Positions 9,095 through 17,410 of a stretch of DNA of 64,000 nt are shown here, piece by piece (the stretch's first letter is position 1; the number at the start of each line of letters is the position of its first letter). Made by a program: the position numbers and the translations under genes. The notes under the pieces are model-generated. The model saw nothing but the letters and a program-made list of their open reading frames with translations. It was not told where the DNA came from and ran no database searches. The stretch comes from an uncultured Parabacteroides sp. (GTDB lineage: Bacteria; Bacteroidota; Bacteroidia; Bacteroidales; Tannerellaceae): the NCBI GenBank assembly GCA_949298575.1, contig CASFXH010000005.1:1-64000 (forward strand). Direction: 5' to 3'.

Positions 9095-10603
9095 TTACCC
9101 GACTGGTATTTTTAGGATCTGCCCTGGTTGGATGCGGGTGCCTCGGAGGTTGTTCACGCGCTGGAGCGTCTTGGCCGTCACGCCCGGATAGCGGCGGGAG
9201 ATGGAATAGAGCGAATCGCCCGATTGCACCTCATAGCTTACGAAGCCATTCTCAACCTTTGGCGTTTCCACCTCCTTCACCTTCTCGCTTTTCGCTTGGG
9301 CTAAATAGAGGCCGCCGTTGTCCACGTGCAGCTTCAAGCGGCGCCCGCGGGCTACGCGGTTGGACGAGAGCCCGTTCCAGCGGCGGATGTCGCGTGCCGT
9401 GACGCCGTAGCGGTTGGCGATGGTGTAGAGGTTCTCGCCCCGGAGGACGACGTGCGTGATGGTCTGGCGGGTCGCCACGCGGGGGAGGCCTTGGCCCGAG
9501 TCGACGGGCACGCAGTTGGCCAGCAACTCGTCGGCCCGGTGGGTGAAGATCGTGTCGCCTTGGTCCACGAAAGCGTAAGTCCTCTCAGCCGGCAAGCGGA
9601 GGACGGAGGGGCGGACGTTGCCGGGGACGATGTCGCGCTGGTAGGCGGGGTTGAGGGCCCGGAGCGTCTCCAAGTCCACCTTCAGGATGTCGGCCACTTG
9701 CTCGAAGTGGAGCGCTTGGTTGATCATGACGGTGTCCGTGGCGAGCGGCAGGTCGGCGCGCATGGCGCAGAGGTTGTGGTCGCAATGGTAAGTCATGATG
9801 TAGGTGGCGGCGATGAAGAGGGGGACGTAGGAGCGTGTCTCGCGGGGCAGGTAGGGGAAGATGGCCCAGAAGTCGGTCTTCCCGCCTGAGCGGCGTATGG
9901 CCTTGTTGACGTTGCCGGGCCCGCAGTTATAGGCGGCCAGGGCCAAGTCCCAGTTCTTGTAGATGCCATAGAGGTCCTGGAAGTAGAGGCAGGCGGCCTC
10001 GGTGGCTTTCTCCGGGTCGCGCCGCTCGTCGATCAAGCTGTTGATCTCCAAGCCGTAGCTCTTGGCGGTCGGGAGCATGAACTGCCAGATGCCCGAGGCG
10101 CCGACCCGCGAGAGGGCGTCGGGGTTGAGGGCGCTCTCGACAACGGCCAGGTACTTGAGCTCCAACGGGAGGCCATAGCGATCAAGCGTCTGCTCGATAA
10201 TGGGGAAATAATAATCCGCCATGCCCAGCATATAGCGCACGAGTCCGCGGCGGCGTTCGGCATAGAGGTCGATGCAATCGCGGACGACGTTGTTGTAGCG
10301 CATGGGGATCACGCTGGGCAGGCGCTCAAGCCGGTCGATGTAGACGGAGTCGGGGAAATAGACGTTCTCCTCGTCGTCATGACAGAAGTCATCGCCCGTC
10401 GAGACATACCGGACATGCCAAGAGTGGAGCAGGCTGTCGACATCGGCGTCGATCGCCTCGGGGATCAATCCGACCTCCCGCTCGAGCGAGTCGCGCGAGG
10501 GGAGCAGGTGCCCGTCCCGTGCCTCCGCGGGGAAATCGACCTGCGCGAAGCTCGTGGCTGAATAGAGGCAAAGGACGCTAAGTAGTATCTTTTTCATGGG
10601 CAT
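9095..10603 (-). CDS. mltD: Membrane-bound lytic murein transglycosylase with two LysM domains (MltD-like)
   Basis: Cleaves the MurNAc-GlcNAc bond of peptidoglycan to give 1,6-anhydro products, acting in the periplasm. The 502-residue product has an N-terminal signal peptide (KKILLSVLCLYSATSFA). An SLT/goose-lysozyme-like domain spans about 110-240, with catalytic Glu156 in VVESALN, the GASGIWQF motif, and AAYNCGPGNV at about 223-232. Two LysM peptidoglycan-binding repeats follow at about 380-425 (ENLYTIANRYGV) and 453-501 (DSLYSISRRYPG). ATG 10597 (MKKILL) is an equally good start. It is the last gene of a minus-strand operon, 5 bp after the DUF5683 gene, an arrangement common in Bacteroidetes that couples chromosome partition and wall-remodelling genes. 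Confidence 0.9.
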   Translation of the reverse strand: MPMKKILLSVLCLYSATSFAQVDFPAEARDGHLLPSRDSLEREVGLIPEAIDADVDSLLHSWHVRYVSTGDDFCHDDEENVYFPDSVYIDRLERLPSVIPMRYNNVVRDCIDLYAERRRGLVRYMLGMADYYFPIIEQTLDRYGLPLELKYLAVVESALNPDALSRVGASGIWQFMLPTAKSYGLEINSLIDERRDPEKATEAACLYFQDLYGIYKNWDLALAAYNCGPGNVNKAIRRSGGKTDFWAIFPYLPRETRSYVPLFIAATYIMTYHCDHNLCAMRADLPLATDTVMINQALHFEQVADILKVDLETLRALNPAYQRDIVPGNVRPSVLRLPAERTYAFVDQGDTIFTHRADELLANCVPVDSGQGLPRVATRQTITHVVLRGENLYTIANRYGVTARDIRRWNGLSSNRVARGRRLKLHVDNGGLYLAQAKSEKVKEVETPKVENGFVSYEVQSGDSLYSISRRYPGVTAKTLQRVNNLRGTRIQPGQILKIPVG

Positions 10604-10608
10604 GTATA

Positions 10609-11334
10609 TTAGAATTTAAAACTGCAATTCAGGCCATAAAGACTCGGCGAGACGCTGGTCTTCGGGGCGACCACGGGTTCGACACGCATCGAGAGATCGG
10701 GCGAGATGTCGAAGTCGAAGAGCTGGGCGTCGACATACGAGTCGATGATGCTCAGGGCGTAGACGCCTACGGTGATGATGATACTCAGGTCGCGGTAGCG
10801 GCGGTAGTAGTCCTTCCGGCGCTTGATCTGATCCTGGTAGTTGGTGTCGCTGATGGCCTCGGCGGGGTCTATGTTGCTGAGGTTTTGCCAGCTGTCATGC
10901 CAAGCTTCGGGGTTGTCGCGGTTATGCTCCGCGTCGTACATGATATCCTGATACGCTTCTGAGTAATCTTGGTAGTTCTTGTTGTTCCACGTGACCGCGT
11001 ACATGCACCCCATCAGTCCGCCATAGACGATCGGGAGTTTCCAGTATTTACGGTTGTAGATTTGCCCCATTCCGGGGATGAGGGCGAGCCAGACGGCGCG
11101 CTTGGGGTTGGGCTTGAAAGCCTCTTGGGTGAGGGCGATGGTGTCGCTGGCGGCGATGGTGACGGTGTCGCTGGCGGCGATGGTGACGGTGTCGGCCGAG
11201 GCCAGGACATGGGCGATGGTCGAGTCGGTCGCCGCGATCTCGTGGCCCGGTGGGGTATGGTCGTCCTGCGCGTGGCAAAGATTGCCCCACCCGACGCATC
11301 CACAAAGAAGCCACAAGAGCACGCGGTGTTTCAT
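10609..11334 (-). CDS. DUF5683-type envelope protein
   Basis: A 241-residue exported protein of unknown function. It has a signal peptide (about 1-22, ending CHAQ), then a low-complexity linker with the repeat DTVTIAAS/DTIALT at about 48-68. The conserved domain opens with NPKRAVWLALIPGMGQIYNRKYWKLP, the hallmark of DUF5683, and holds two hydrophobic segments (about 97-112 and 183-203). It overlaps the parB stop by 4 bp and is followed 5 bp later by the lytic transglycosylase gene. Family members are typically encoded between parB and a LysM transglycosylase, suggesting an envelope role linked to growth or division, but no activity is known to me. Confidence 0.75.
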   Translation of the reverse strand: MKHRVLLWLLCGCVGWGNLCHAQDDHTPPGHEIAATDSTIAHVLASADTVTIAASDTVTIAASDTIALTQEAFKPNPKRAVWLALIPGMGQIYNRKYWKLPIVYGGLMGCMYAVTWNNKNYQDYSEAYQDIMYDAEHNRDNPEAWHDSWQNLSNIDPAEAISDTNYQDQIKRRKDYYRRYRDLSIIITVGVYALSIIDSYVDAQLFDFDISPDLSMRVEPVVAPKTSVSPSLYGLNCSFKF

Positions 11335-12218
11335 TTCAGTTTATCCAGCAGACCAATCAATTTCTCTAACTCCTCCTCGGTGGCGAAGGGGATGGTGATC
11401 TTCCCCTTGCCCTTATTGTCGCACGTGAGTTGCACCTTCGTCTGGAAGAACCGGGAGAGGTGCTCACGGAGCATTTTGTATTCTTCGGGCAACGCGGGCT
11501 TGCGAGAGGCCGGTTTCTTTTCCTCGCCCATCGTCGTCTCCCCGTTGGCGAGCCCCCGCACGAGCTCCTCGACGTTGCGGACCGACAAGCCTTCCTTCAA
11601 GATTTGCTCGTAAAGGGCCAGCTGCACTTCCGGATCCTCGACGGGGATCAGGGCCCGTGCGTGGCCCATGTCGATCTTCCGGTCCTTCAGCCCCATCTGG
11701 ATCTCGGCCGGGAGCTTGAGGAGGCGAAGGTAGTTGGCGATGGTCGCGCGTTTCTTGCCCACCCGTTCGCTGAGGGCCTCTTGAGTCAGGTTGTAGTTCT
11801 CTAACAGTTTCTGGTAGGCGAGCGCGATCTCGATCGCGTTCAGGTCTTCCCGCTGGATGTTCTCGATGAGGGCCATCTCGACCACGTTGTCGTCTTCGGC
11901 GGTGCGGATATAGGCGGGGATCCGCTCCAGGCCCGCTAGGAGGGAGGCCCTGTAGCGTCGTTCGCCGGAGATGATCATGTAGCGCTCGTCGCCAATTTCT
12001 TTCAACGTGATGGGCTGGATGATGCCGATGGCCCGGATGGAGGCGGCCAGCTCTTCGAGGGTCTCTTGCTCAAAGACCGAACGGGGTTGCTCCGGGTTGG
12101 GTTGGATTTTGCTCAGTTCGATCTCGCTGATGGACGACGAGCCCCCGGTCCGGAGGTCGTCCATCGTGATCAAGGCGTCCAAGCCCCTGCCCAAAGCCGA
12201 TTTCTTTATTGCTGCCAT
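11331..12218 (-). CDS. parB: Chromosome-partitioning protein ParB
   Basis: Centromere-binding CTP-dependent DNA clamp that spreads from parS sites and works with ParA in chromosome segregation. The 295-residue product has the usual Bacteroidetes layout: a short ParA-activating N-terminus (ALGRGLDALI), a nuclease-like ParB N-domain with ISGERRYRAS at about 90-99, a helix-turn-helix with LTQEALSERVGKKRATIANYLRLL at about 143-166, and a C-terminal dimerisation domain. It overlaps parA by 13 bp and the DUF5683 gene by 4 bp, so the operon is translationally coupled. No perfect parS site was recognised in the window. Confidence 0.96.
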   Translation of the reverse strand: MAAIKKSALGRGLDALITMDDLRTGGSSSISEIELSKIQPNPEQPRSVFEQETLEELAASIRAIGIIQPITLKEIGDERYMIISGERRYRASLLAGLERIPAYIRTAEDDNVVEMALIENIQREDLNAIEIALAYQKLLENYNLTQEALSERVGKKRATIANYLRLLKLPAEIQMGLKDRKIDMGHARALIPVEDPEVQLALYEQILKEGLSVRNVEELVRGLANGETTMGEEKKPASRKPALPEEYKMLREHLSRFFQTKVQLTCDNKGKGKITIPFATEEELEKLIGLLDKLK

Positions 12219-12994
12219 AACTGTTTGTTCTTATCTATTATCTCTTTCGCCAGCTGCATGTGGTTCTGTGAACCTTTCGAGTCCGGGTCGTACAGCAAGA
12301 CGGGCTTACCGTAGCTCGAGGCCTCGCTCAGCTTGACATTCCGCTGGATCACGGTCGTGAAGACCAAATCGCGGAAAGGCCGTTTCACTTCCTCATAGAT
12401 CTGGTTCGCGAGGCGGAGGCGCGAGTCGTACATCGTCAGGAGGAATCCTTCGATCTCGAGCGCCGTGTTGAGCTTCGACTTGATGATCTTGATCGTGTTC
12501 AGCAATTTGCTGATTCCCTCCAAGGCGAAATACTCGCATTGTACGGGGATGATCACCGAGTCGGCCGCGGTCAAGGCGTTCACCGTAATCAACCCCAAGG
12601 AGGGCGAGCAGTCGATCAGGATGAAATCGTAGTTTTCCTTCAGGGGGCGTAACAGATTTCTCAGGATCCGTTCCCGGTTCTCCAGATTCAGCATCTCGAT
12701 CTCGGCGCCTACCAAGTCGATGTGCGAGGGGATGATGTCCAAGCCCTCCACGTCGGTCGAGACGATCGCGCCGTTGGGGTCCTCACTATTCACCAGACAT
12801 TCATAGATCGAAAGCCGCACGTCGCGGACGTCTATCCCCAAACCGGAAGACGCGTTCGCTTGAGGGTCGGCGTCGACAACGAGAACTTTCTTCTCAAGCG
12901 CGGCCAATGAGGCCGCCAGATTGATGGTCGTGGTCGTTTTGCCCACGCCACCTTTCTGATTCGCTAAGGCGATAATCTTTCCCATTTCATTCAC
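12206..12994 (-). CDS. parA: Chromosome-partitioning ATPase ParA (Soj)
   Basis: Walker-type partition ATPase that dimerises on nucleoid DNA with ATP and drives movement of ParB-parS complexes. The 262-residue product contains the deviant Walker A motif KGGVGKTTTT near the N-terminus, Walker A' VDADPQANAS, and Walker B ILIDCSPSLG. It is the first gene of the parA-parB-DUF5683-transglycosylase operon. A Bacteroidetes -7 box, TAGCTTTG, lies on the minus strand at 13011-13018. That position would leave only about 10 nt before ATG 12994 and about 19 nt before the alternative ATG 12985 (MGKIIALANQ), so the second start deserves consideration. Confidence 0.96.
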   Translation of the reverse strand: MNEMGKIIALANQKGGVGKTTTTINLAASLAALEKKVLVVDADPQANASSGLGIDVRDVRLSIYECLVNSEDPNGAIVSTDVEGLDIIPSHIDLVGAEIEMLNLENRERILRNLLRPLKENYDFILIDCSPSLGLITVNALTAADSVIIPVQCEYFALEGISKLLNTIKIIKSKLNTALEIEGFLLTMYDSRLRLANQIYEEVKRPFRDLVFTTVIQRNVKLSEASSYGKPVLLYDPDSKGSQNHMQLAKEIIDKNKQLWQQ

Positions 12995-13010
12995 ATTGTT
13001 TTCTCGCCGG

Positions 13011-13018
13011 CAAAGCTA
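13011..13018 (-). promoter_or_regulatory. -7 box of the parA operon
   Basis: TAGCTTTG on the minus strand matches the Bacteroidetes primary-sigma -7 consensus TAnnTTTG, 17 bp upstream of the parA ATG. I see no good TTTG -33 element at the expected distance. Confidence 0.5.
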
Positions 13019-13067
13019 AGCATTTCACGCCGATTGCCGTTCGATTGGGGGAAAACATTGCCTGTTT

Positions 13068-13124
13068 TGTTGATAAATCGCCTTTCTTGTTGATAACTCG
13101 CGAAAGTACACATTTCTTGGATAA
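13068..13124. promoter_or_regulatory. Cluster of DnaA-box-like 9-mers between parA and surE
   Basis: On the minus strand TTATCAACA occurs at 13068-13076 and 13088-13096, and TTATCCAAG at 13116-13124. They resemble the DnaA box TTATNCACA with one or two mismatches, and sit in the divergent parA/surE spacer. The first two are part of a 20-bp near-repeat (13061-13080 and 13081-13100). They could be DnaA sites, an operator for parA, or chance. Confidence 0.35.
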
Positions 13125-13191
13125 CTTTTCGCGCCGCCATCCCAGAAATTCCGCTTATTCCGTATCTTCGCGCATCTTAAAAATGTAGAAA

Positions 13192-13968
13192 ATGGATCGC
13201 ATGACAAATGAAAGGCCTTTAATTTTGATCACGAACGACGACGGCTTCCGGGCGAAAGGCATCCACGCGCTGGCGAGCGCCCTTCGCGGGCTGGGCGACC
13301 TGGTCGTTTTCGCGCCCGACGGGCCGCGGTCGGGGATGAGCAGCGCGATCACCTCGTCGCTGCCCCTGAGATACGCTTTAACCTATGAGAAAGAGGGATT
13401 GACGGTTTATTCCTGCACGGGGACGCCCACGGATTGCGTGAAGCTGGCCATCAACGAGGTGTTGGCGCGCAAGCCCGACTTGTTGGTCTCCGGGATCAAC
13501 CACGGGGGGAACATGGCGATTTGCGTCAACTACTCCGGGACGATGGGGGCGGTCATCGAGGGGTGTATTTTCGATGTCCCCTCGCTGGGCGTCTCTTTGC
13601 TGGACCACCGGGCCGACGCGGATTTCGCGGAGTCTTGCCGCCTGGGCGAGCTGGTGGCGAGGAAAGTCCTGGCGGAAGGGCTGCCGCACGGCACTTACCT
13701 GAACCTCAACGTCCCCGTCGCCGAGCGGGTCAAGGGGATCCGTGTCTGCCGCCAGACGGACGGCCGCTGGGTGCGCGAGTTCAAGCGCTCCGAGGACGGC
13801 TCGGGCAAGCCGGTCTTCTGGCTGACGGGCGATTTCGAGTGCCATGAGCCCATACGGCCCGACAACGACGTCCTGGCGCTCGACGAGGGCTACGCGAGCC
13901 TCGTCCCCTGCAAGATCGACGTCACGGACTATCCCTTCATGGAGACCTTGAGCCATTGGAACCTCTAA
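13192..13968 (+). CDS. surE: 5'/3'-nucleotidase SurE
   Basis: Metal-dependent phosphatase that removes phosphate from nucleoside 5'- and 3'-monophosphates, cytoplasmic. The 258-residue product carries the signature LITNDDG (13-18 region) with the metal-binding Asp pair. It also has [14 protein letters not shown], the [10 protein letters not shown] helix and the metal-site [20 protein letters not shown] segment, all standard for SurE. It starts at ATG 13192; ATG 13201 ([10 protein letters not shown]) is the main alternative. It lies 10 bp before lpxB on the same strand, the surE-lpxB order seen across Bacteroidales, and diverges from parA. Third positions are strongly G/C. Confidence 0.95.
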   Translation: MDRMTNERPLILITNDDGFRAKGIHALASALRGLGDLVVFAPDGPRSGMSSAITSSLPLRYALTYEKEGLTVYSCTGTPTDCVKLAINEVLARKPDLLVSGINHGGNMAICVNYSGTMGAVIEGCIFDVPSLGVSLLDHRADADFAESCRLGELVARKVLAEGLPHGTYLNLNVPVAERVKGIRVCRQTDGRWVREFKRSEDGSGKPVFWLTGDFECHEPIRPDNDVLALDEGYASLVPCKIDVTDYPFMETLSHWNL

Positions 13969-13978
13969 TTTTAAGGAA

Positions 13979-15112
13979 ATGAAATACTACTTGATCGCGG
14001 GAGAGGCCTCGGGCGACTTGCACGGCTCGAACCTCATGCGCGCCCTGAAGCGCGAGGACCCGGAGGCGGAATTCCGCTGCATGGGCGGCGACTTGATGCG
14101 CGAGGCCGGAGGCGACCTGACGCGCCATTACCGGGAAATGGCCTACATGGGCTTCATCCCGGTCTTGACGCACCTCGGGACGATCCTGCGCAACCTCCGC
14201 GCCTGCAAGAACGACATCCGCGCCTATCGCCCCGACGTGGTGATCCTGATCGATTACCCCGGTTTCAACCTGAAAGTGGCCCGCTTCGTGCACGAGAAGC
14301 TGCGTATTCCCGTACATTATTATATATCGCCCAAGATCTGGGCCTGGAAGCGCTACCGGATCAAGGCCTTCCGCCGCTACGTCGACCGCATGTTCTGCAT
14401 CCTGCCCTTCGAGGTGCCGTTTTTCGAGCGCCTGAATTACCCGGTGGACTACGTGGGCAACCCGACGCTCGACGCCGTCAGCCGTTTCCGCAAAGCGCGC
14501 CCGAGGGACTATTGGTATTTCCGCTCGCGAAACAAGCTGAAGGCGGAAAGACCCATCATCGCCATCCTGCCGGGCAGCCGCAAGCAAGAGATCCGCGACA
14601 ATCTCCCCACCATGCTCCGCGCGTCGGACGATTTCCCGGAGCACATCCGGATCGTCGCCGGGGCGCCGGGCATCGAGCCTGAGTTTTACGAGAAATTCAT
14701 CCCCCAGGGGGCGGTCAGGCTCATCTTCGGCCAGACCTACGACCTGCTGCGCGAGAGCGACGCGGCGCTCGTCACCTCCGGCACGGCCACGCTGGAGGCC
14801 TGCCTCTTCCGCGTCCCCCAAATCGTTTGCTACCGCACCCCCGGAGGCCGGCTGGCCAACTTCATCTTCAAGCGTTTCTTCCACGTCCCCTACATCTCGC
14901 TCGTCAACCTGATCGCGGGGCACGAGGTGATCATCGAGCTCTTTGGCGGCGACTTCACGGTGGATAAGATCAAGATGGGATTGTTGCGCCTGTGCTACAA
15001 CGAGCCCACTCGCGAGGAGATCGCGCGGGGCTACGACGAGGTGATCCGCGCCCTGGGCGAGCCCGGCGCTTCCGAACGCGCGGCGCGGCTCATCGTCGAG
15101 GCCCTGCGTTAA
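13979..15112 (+). CDS. lpxB: Lipid A disaccharide synthase LpxB
   Basis: GT19-family glycosyltransferase that condenses UDP-2,3-diacylglucosamine with lipid X to form the lipid A disaccharide, acting at the inner face of the cytoplasmic membrane. The 377-residue product begins YYLIAGEASGDLHGSNLM, the diagnostic N-terminal motif. It has the ISPKIWAWK block, VGNPTLD, the PGSRKQEI loop and the C-terminal nucleotide-sugar region LVTSGTATLEAC. Length is normal. It probably shares a transcript with surE (10-bp gap). Together they place an outer-membrane synthesis gene next to the chromosome-partition operon. Confidence 0.96.
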   Translation: MKYYLIAGEASGDLHGSNLMRALKREDPEAEFRCMGGDLMREAGGDLTRHYREMAYMGFIPVLTHLGTILRNLRACKNDIRAYRPDVVILIDYPGFNLKVARFVHEKLRIPVHYYISPKIWAWKRYRIKAFRRYVDRMFCILPFEVPFFERLNYPVDYVGNPTLDAVSRFRKARPRDYWYFRSRNKLKAERPIIAILPGSRKQEIRDNLPTMLRASDDFPEHIRIVAGAPGIEPEFYEKFIPQGAVRLIFGQTYDLLRESDAALVTSGTATLEACLFRVPQIVCYRTPGGRLANFIFKRFFHVPYISLVNLIAGHEVIIELFGGDFTVDKIKMGLLRLCYNEPTREEIARGYDEVIRALGEPGASERAARLIVEALR

Positions 15113-15208
15113 CATCTTTTACGCCGAAGGGGCTGCAACGTTTCCCCCCGACGCTTCATCTTCCCTCATGTGCGAATGAAAAAAGTATTCATTTTTAATG
15201 TTGAAGAT

Positions 15209-15994
15209 ATGAAGCGTTTGAAAAATTTCCTCTTCGGGCTCGCGGCGATGGCGATGGCCGTCGTCGCGCTGCCCTCGTGCCTGGACTCCGACAATGACCC
15301 GGCGAGCGCCGACGGCTCCTATTCCCTCGACAACGTCTGGCTGGCCATCGCCACCGTCGTCCCCCAAGGCGGCGACGTCTTTTACCTCCGCCTCGACGAC
15401 GGGACGACCCTCTGGCCCGCGGCCACGAACTACCCCGACTATCGCCCCCAGGCCGACCAGCGGGCGTTCGTCAGCTTCACCATCCTGAGCGATTCCCTGC
15501 AAGGCTTTTCCCACTACATCAAGCTCAACGGCATCCACGACATCCTCACCAAGCCCATCGCCCCCGACCTCGGCGCCCGGAATGACTCCATCTACGGCAC
15601 CGACCCCGTGGCCGTGGGCGACCTCTGGGTGGGCGACGGCTACCTGAACCTCTATTTCGCCGTCAAGCAAGGCGGGCAACAGACGCATTTCATCAACCTC
15701 ATCCAGCCCGACGCCGCCGGCGACCCCTACACGCTCGAGTTTCGCCACCACGCCATGGGCGACCCCGCCCTCGCGACCGGCTGGGGACGCGCGGCCTTCA
15801 ACCTCAGCTCGCTGCCCGACACCGGGGGCGAGACGGTCGACCTCCGCGTCCTCGTCCGCACCTTCGACGGCAACTACGCTTACACCCTGAAATACAACAC
15901 CGACAAGACGGCCCTCTACGCCACGGGCGACGGCGCCGACTCAGGCCTGGCCTCGAACGCGAACGATTTCGGGACCTCCAACTCATTCGAATGA
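15209..15994 (+). CDS. NigD-like lipoprotein
   Basis: Predicted outer-membrane-associated lipoprotein of the NigD-like family, whose members are common in Bacteroidales and have no established activity. From ATG 15209 the product is 261 residues with lipobox LPSC (Cys24). An N-terminal OB-like domain contains YLRLDDGTTLWPA, typical of NigD_N, followed by a beta-sandwich C-terminal domain (about 125-240). The frame is open from ATG 15170, but that start would put 13 extra residues before the signal peptide, so 15209 is preferred. The gene has very strong G/C third-position bias. A strong terminator follows at 16047. Confidence 0.72.
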   Translation: MKRLKNFLFGLAAMAMAVVALPSCLDSDNDPASADGSYSLDNVWLAIATVVPQGGDVFYLRLDDGTTLWPAATNYPDYRPQADQRAFVSFTILSDSLQGFSHYIKLNGIHDILTKPIAPDLGARNDSIYGTDPVAVGDLWVGDGYLNLYFAVKQGGQQTHFINLIQPDAAGDPYTLEFRHHAMGDPALATGWGRAAFNLSSLPDTGGETVDLRVLVRTFDGNYAYTLKYNTDKTALYATGDGADSGLASNANDFGTSNSFE

Positions 15995-16046
15995 CCACAG
16001 CAAATAACCTTCCACATAACTTGTATATGTTTATCATTTATTCCGG

Positions 16047-16078
16047 AAAAGGGGCGTCGCGAGGACGGCCCTTTTTTG
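16047..16078 (+). terminator. Intrinsic terminator after the NigD-like gene
   Basis: AAAAGGGGCGTC pairs with GGACGGCCCTTTT with one internal mismatch, and is followed by a run of six T. It lies about 50 bp after the stop and immediately before the 42-bp repeat array. Confidence 0.8.
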
Positions 16079-16080
16079 TT

Positions 16081-16349
16081 AGAAAAAGATCTTTTTGGGG
16101 CTGGCCAAGTGGTTTGTCGGGTAGAAAAAGATCTTTTTGGAGCTGGCCAAGTGGTTTGTCGGGTAGAAAAAGATCTTTTTGGAGCTGGCCAAGTGGTTTG
16201 TCAGGTAGAAAAAGATCTTTTTGGAGCTGGCCAAGTGGTTTGTCGGGTAGAAAAAGATCTTTTTGGAGCTGGCCAACTGGTTTGTCGGCTAGAAAAAGAT
16301 CTTTTTGGAGCTGGCCAACTGGTTTGTCGGCTAGAAAAAGATCTTTTTT
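16081..16349. repeat. Tandem palindromic array, 42-bp period, 7 cores
   Basis: Cores AGAAAAAGATCTTTTT begin at 16081, 16123, 16165, 16207, 16249, 16291 and 16333, spaced exactly 42 bp. Each contains the perfect 14-bp palindrome AAAAAGATCTTTTT. The linker GGAGCTGGCCAAGTGG(T)TTGTCGG is nearly invariant, with a few single-base changes (first unit GGGG, last two units CTGG and CTAG). The period is a multiple of three and lacks stops, so several frames stay open (a 14-residue protein repeat); I regard these as artefacts. The array lies between the NigD-like and DUF6261-like genes. Confidence 0.92.
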
Positions 16350-16473
16350 AGGCTGTCTATTTGTATTTTAAAAAAGAAAATCTAACTTAGCGGGCGTGAA
16401 AAAGGAAACCAAGTTTTCCTCGTTTCACAGAGAGAGTATAAAAACAAATGTTTCATTAAAAAAAAGGCTTTTT

Positions 16474-17349
16474 ATGGCACTACAGGTCAAGACATTTAGT
16501 CTAAGTCAGCTGACGCTCGCCTCCGCCACTAACTTCCACGACCGCGTGAACAAGGCGATCGTAGAGGCCACGGCGGCGGCGCTGCACTTGGAGACGCTGG
16601 CCGCGAGCTATGATGAAGTGGTGAAAAAGCTCCTTTCGGTGGTCAACCGGCAGGCGGCTTACATCACGACCGAACAGCTCGTCAGCCTCGACAAGGAGCG
16701 CGACAACGGTGTGGGGACGCTCCACAACGTGGTGACCGCGAACAAAAACAGTTTGGTGAAGGCGAAACGGGACGCGGCGGCGGCGCTTATTCCCCAGTTG
16801 ACAAGTTACAAGAATATTCGCTACAGCGAGTATTCGAAGCAGACCATCGAGGTCAGGGGTATGTTAGCGCAACTTCGCTTGGCGAAAAACGCGACGGCGG
16901 TCGCGGCGCTGGGCATAGAAGATGAAATGGACGCGGTCGAGGCGGCCAACGAGGCTTTCGACCAGGCGTTTGAGCAACGGACTCAGGAGGCGAAAGAACG
17001 CGCCGACCAGAGCGAGGTGAAATCGAAGGAAGTCTTGGACGAGGCTTACGAGATTTACAAGCAGATCTGTCAAATCGTGAACGCGTACGCGATCGTCCAA
17101 CCGACGGACGAGATCAACACGTTCATCGAGAAGGTAAATGGCTACGTGCAATCGTTCTCCGAGATCATCGACGGCAACACGTCGGGCAGCTCGACGGAAG
17201 AACAACCGGAACCCCCCTCCGAGGAAACGCCGGAGAACCCCGACGGCGAGGGTGGCGAGCAAACCACCCCGACCGAACCGGGCGACGACACGGAAGAGCC
17301 CGTGCCCGGCGAGGACGCGGATGGCGACGGGTCGCCGGAGGTGGTCTAG
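16474..17349 (+). CDS. DUF6261-like protein with acidic Pro/Glu/Gly-rich tail
   Basis: Cytoplasmic-looking protein of unknown function, 291 residues from ATG 16474 (MALQVKTFSL). The frame is open upstream to 16396, but that extension is low-quality and precedes the A-rich likely ribosome site. The body (about 1-215) is almost wholly helical with heptad-like patterns, opening with F-S-LSQL-T-ASATNFHDRVN and holding Ala/Glu-rich helices. This matches my memory of the DUF6261 family, which is expanded in Parabacteroides and relatives. The last ~75 residues are a disordered acidic tail rich in E, P, G, T and D, with no Cys or signal peptide. It sits between the 42-bp repeat array and a very strong hairpin. 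Confidence 0.6.
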   Translation: MALQVKTFSLSQLTLASATNFHDRVNKAIVEATAAALHLETLAASYDEVVKKLLSVVNRQAAYITTEQLVSLDKERDNGVGTLHNVVTANKNSLVKAKRDAAAALIPQLTSYKNIRYSEYSKQTIEVRGMLAQLRLAKNATAVAALGIEDEMDAVEAANEAFDQAFEQRTQEAKERADQSEVKSKEVLDEAYEIYKQICQIVNAYAIVQPTDEINTFIEKVNGYVQSFSEIIDGNTSGSSTEEQPEPPSEETPENPDGEGGEQTTPTEPGDDTEEPVPGEDADGDGSPEVV

Positions 17350-17360
17350 CGAAAGAAGGG

Positions 17361-17395
17361 AACCCCCTCAGTCGGCCCCGCCGACTGAGGGGGTT
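17361..17395. terminator. Perfect 16-bp hairpin between the DUF6261-like gene and rnz
   Basis: AACCCCCTCAGTCGGC, loop CCC, GCCGACTGAGGGGGTT: sixteen consecutive pairs with a three-base loop. It starts 11 bp after a stop codon and ends 15 bp before the rnz ATG. There is no T tract after it on the plus strand, so it may be a terminator, an RNA-stability or attenuation element, or a remnant of an inverted repeat. Confidence 0.7.
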
Positions 17396-17410
17396 AAAGC
17401 GTGAAAAAAA

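Noticed and set aside
10983..10996. Possible parS site (TGTTCCACGTGACC)
   Set aside because: Only one half and the centre of the TGTTNCACGTGNAACA palindrome match, and it lies inside the DUF5683 coding sequence. Too weak to call.
15991..16371. 126-residue open frame with a 14-residue repeat (and similar frames on both strands)
   Set aside because: It arises from the 42-bp tandem array; the period is a multiple of three and the unit lacks stops in several frames, so openness is not evidence of coding. It also begins before a strong terminator.
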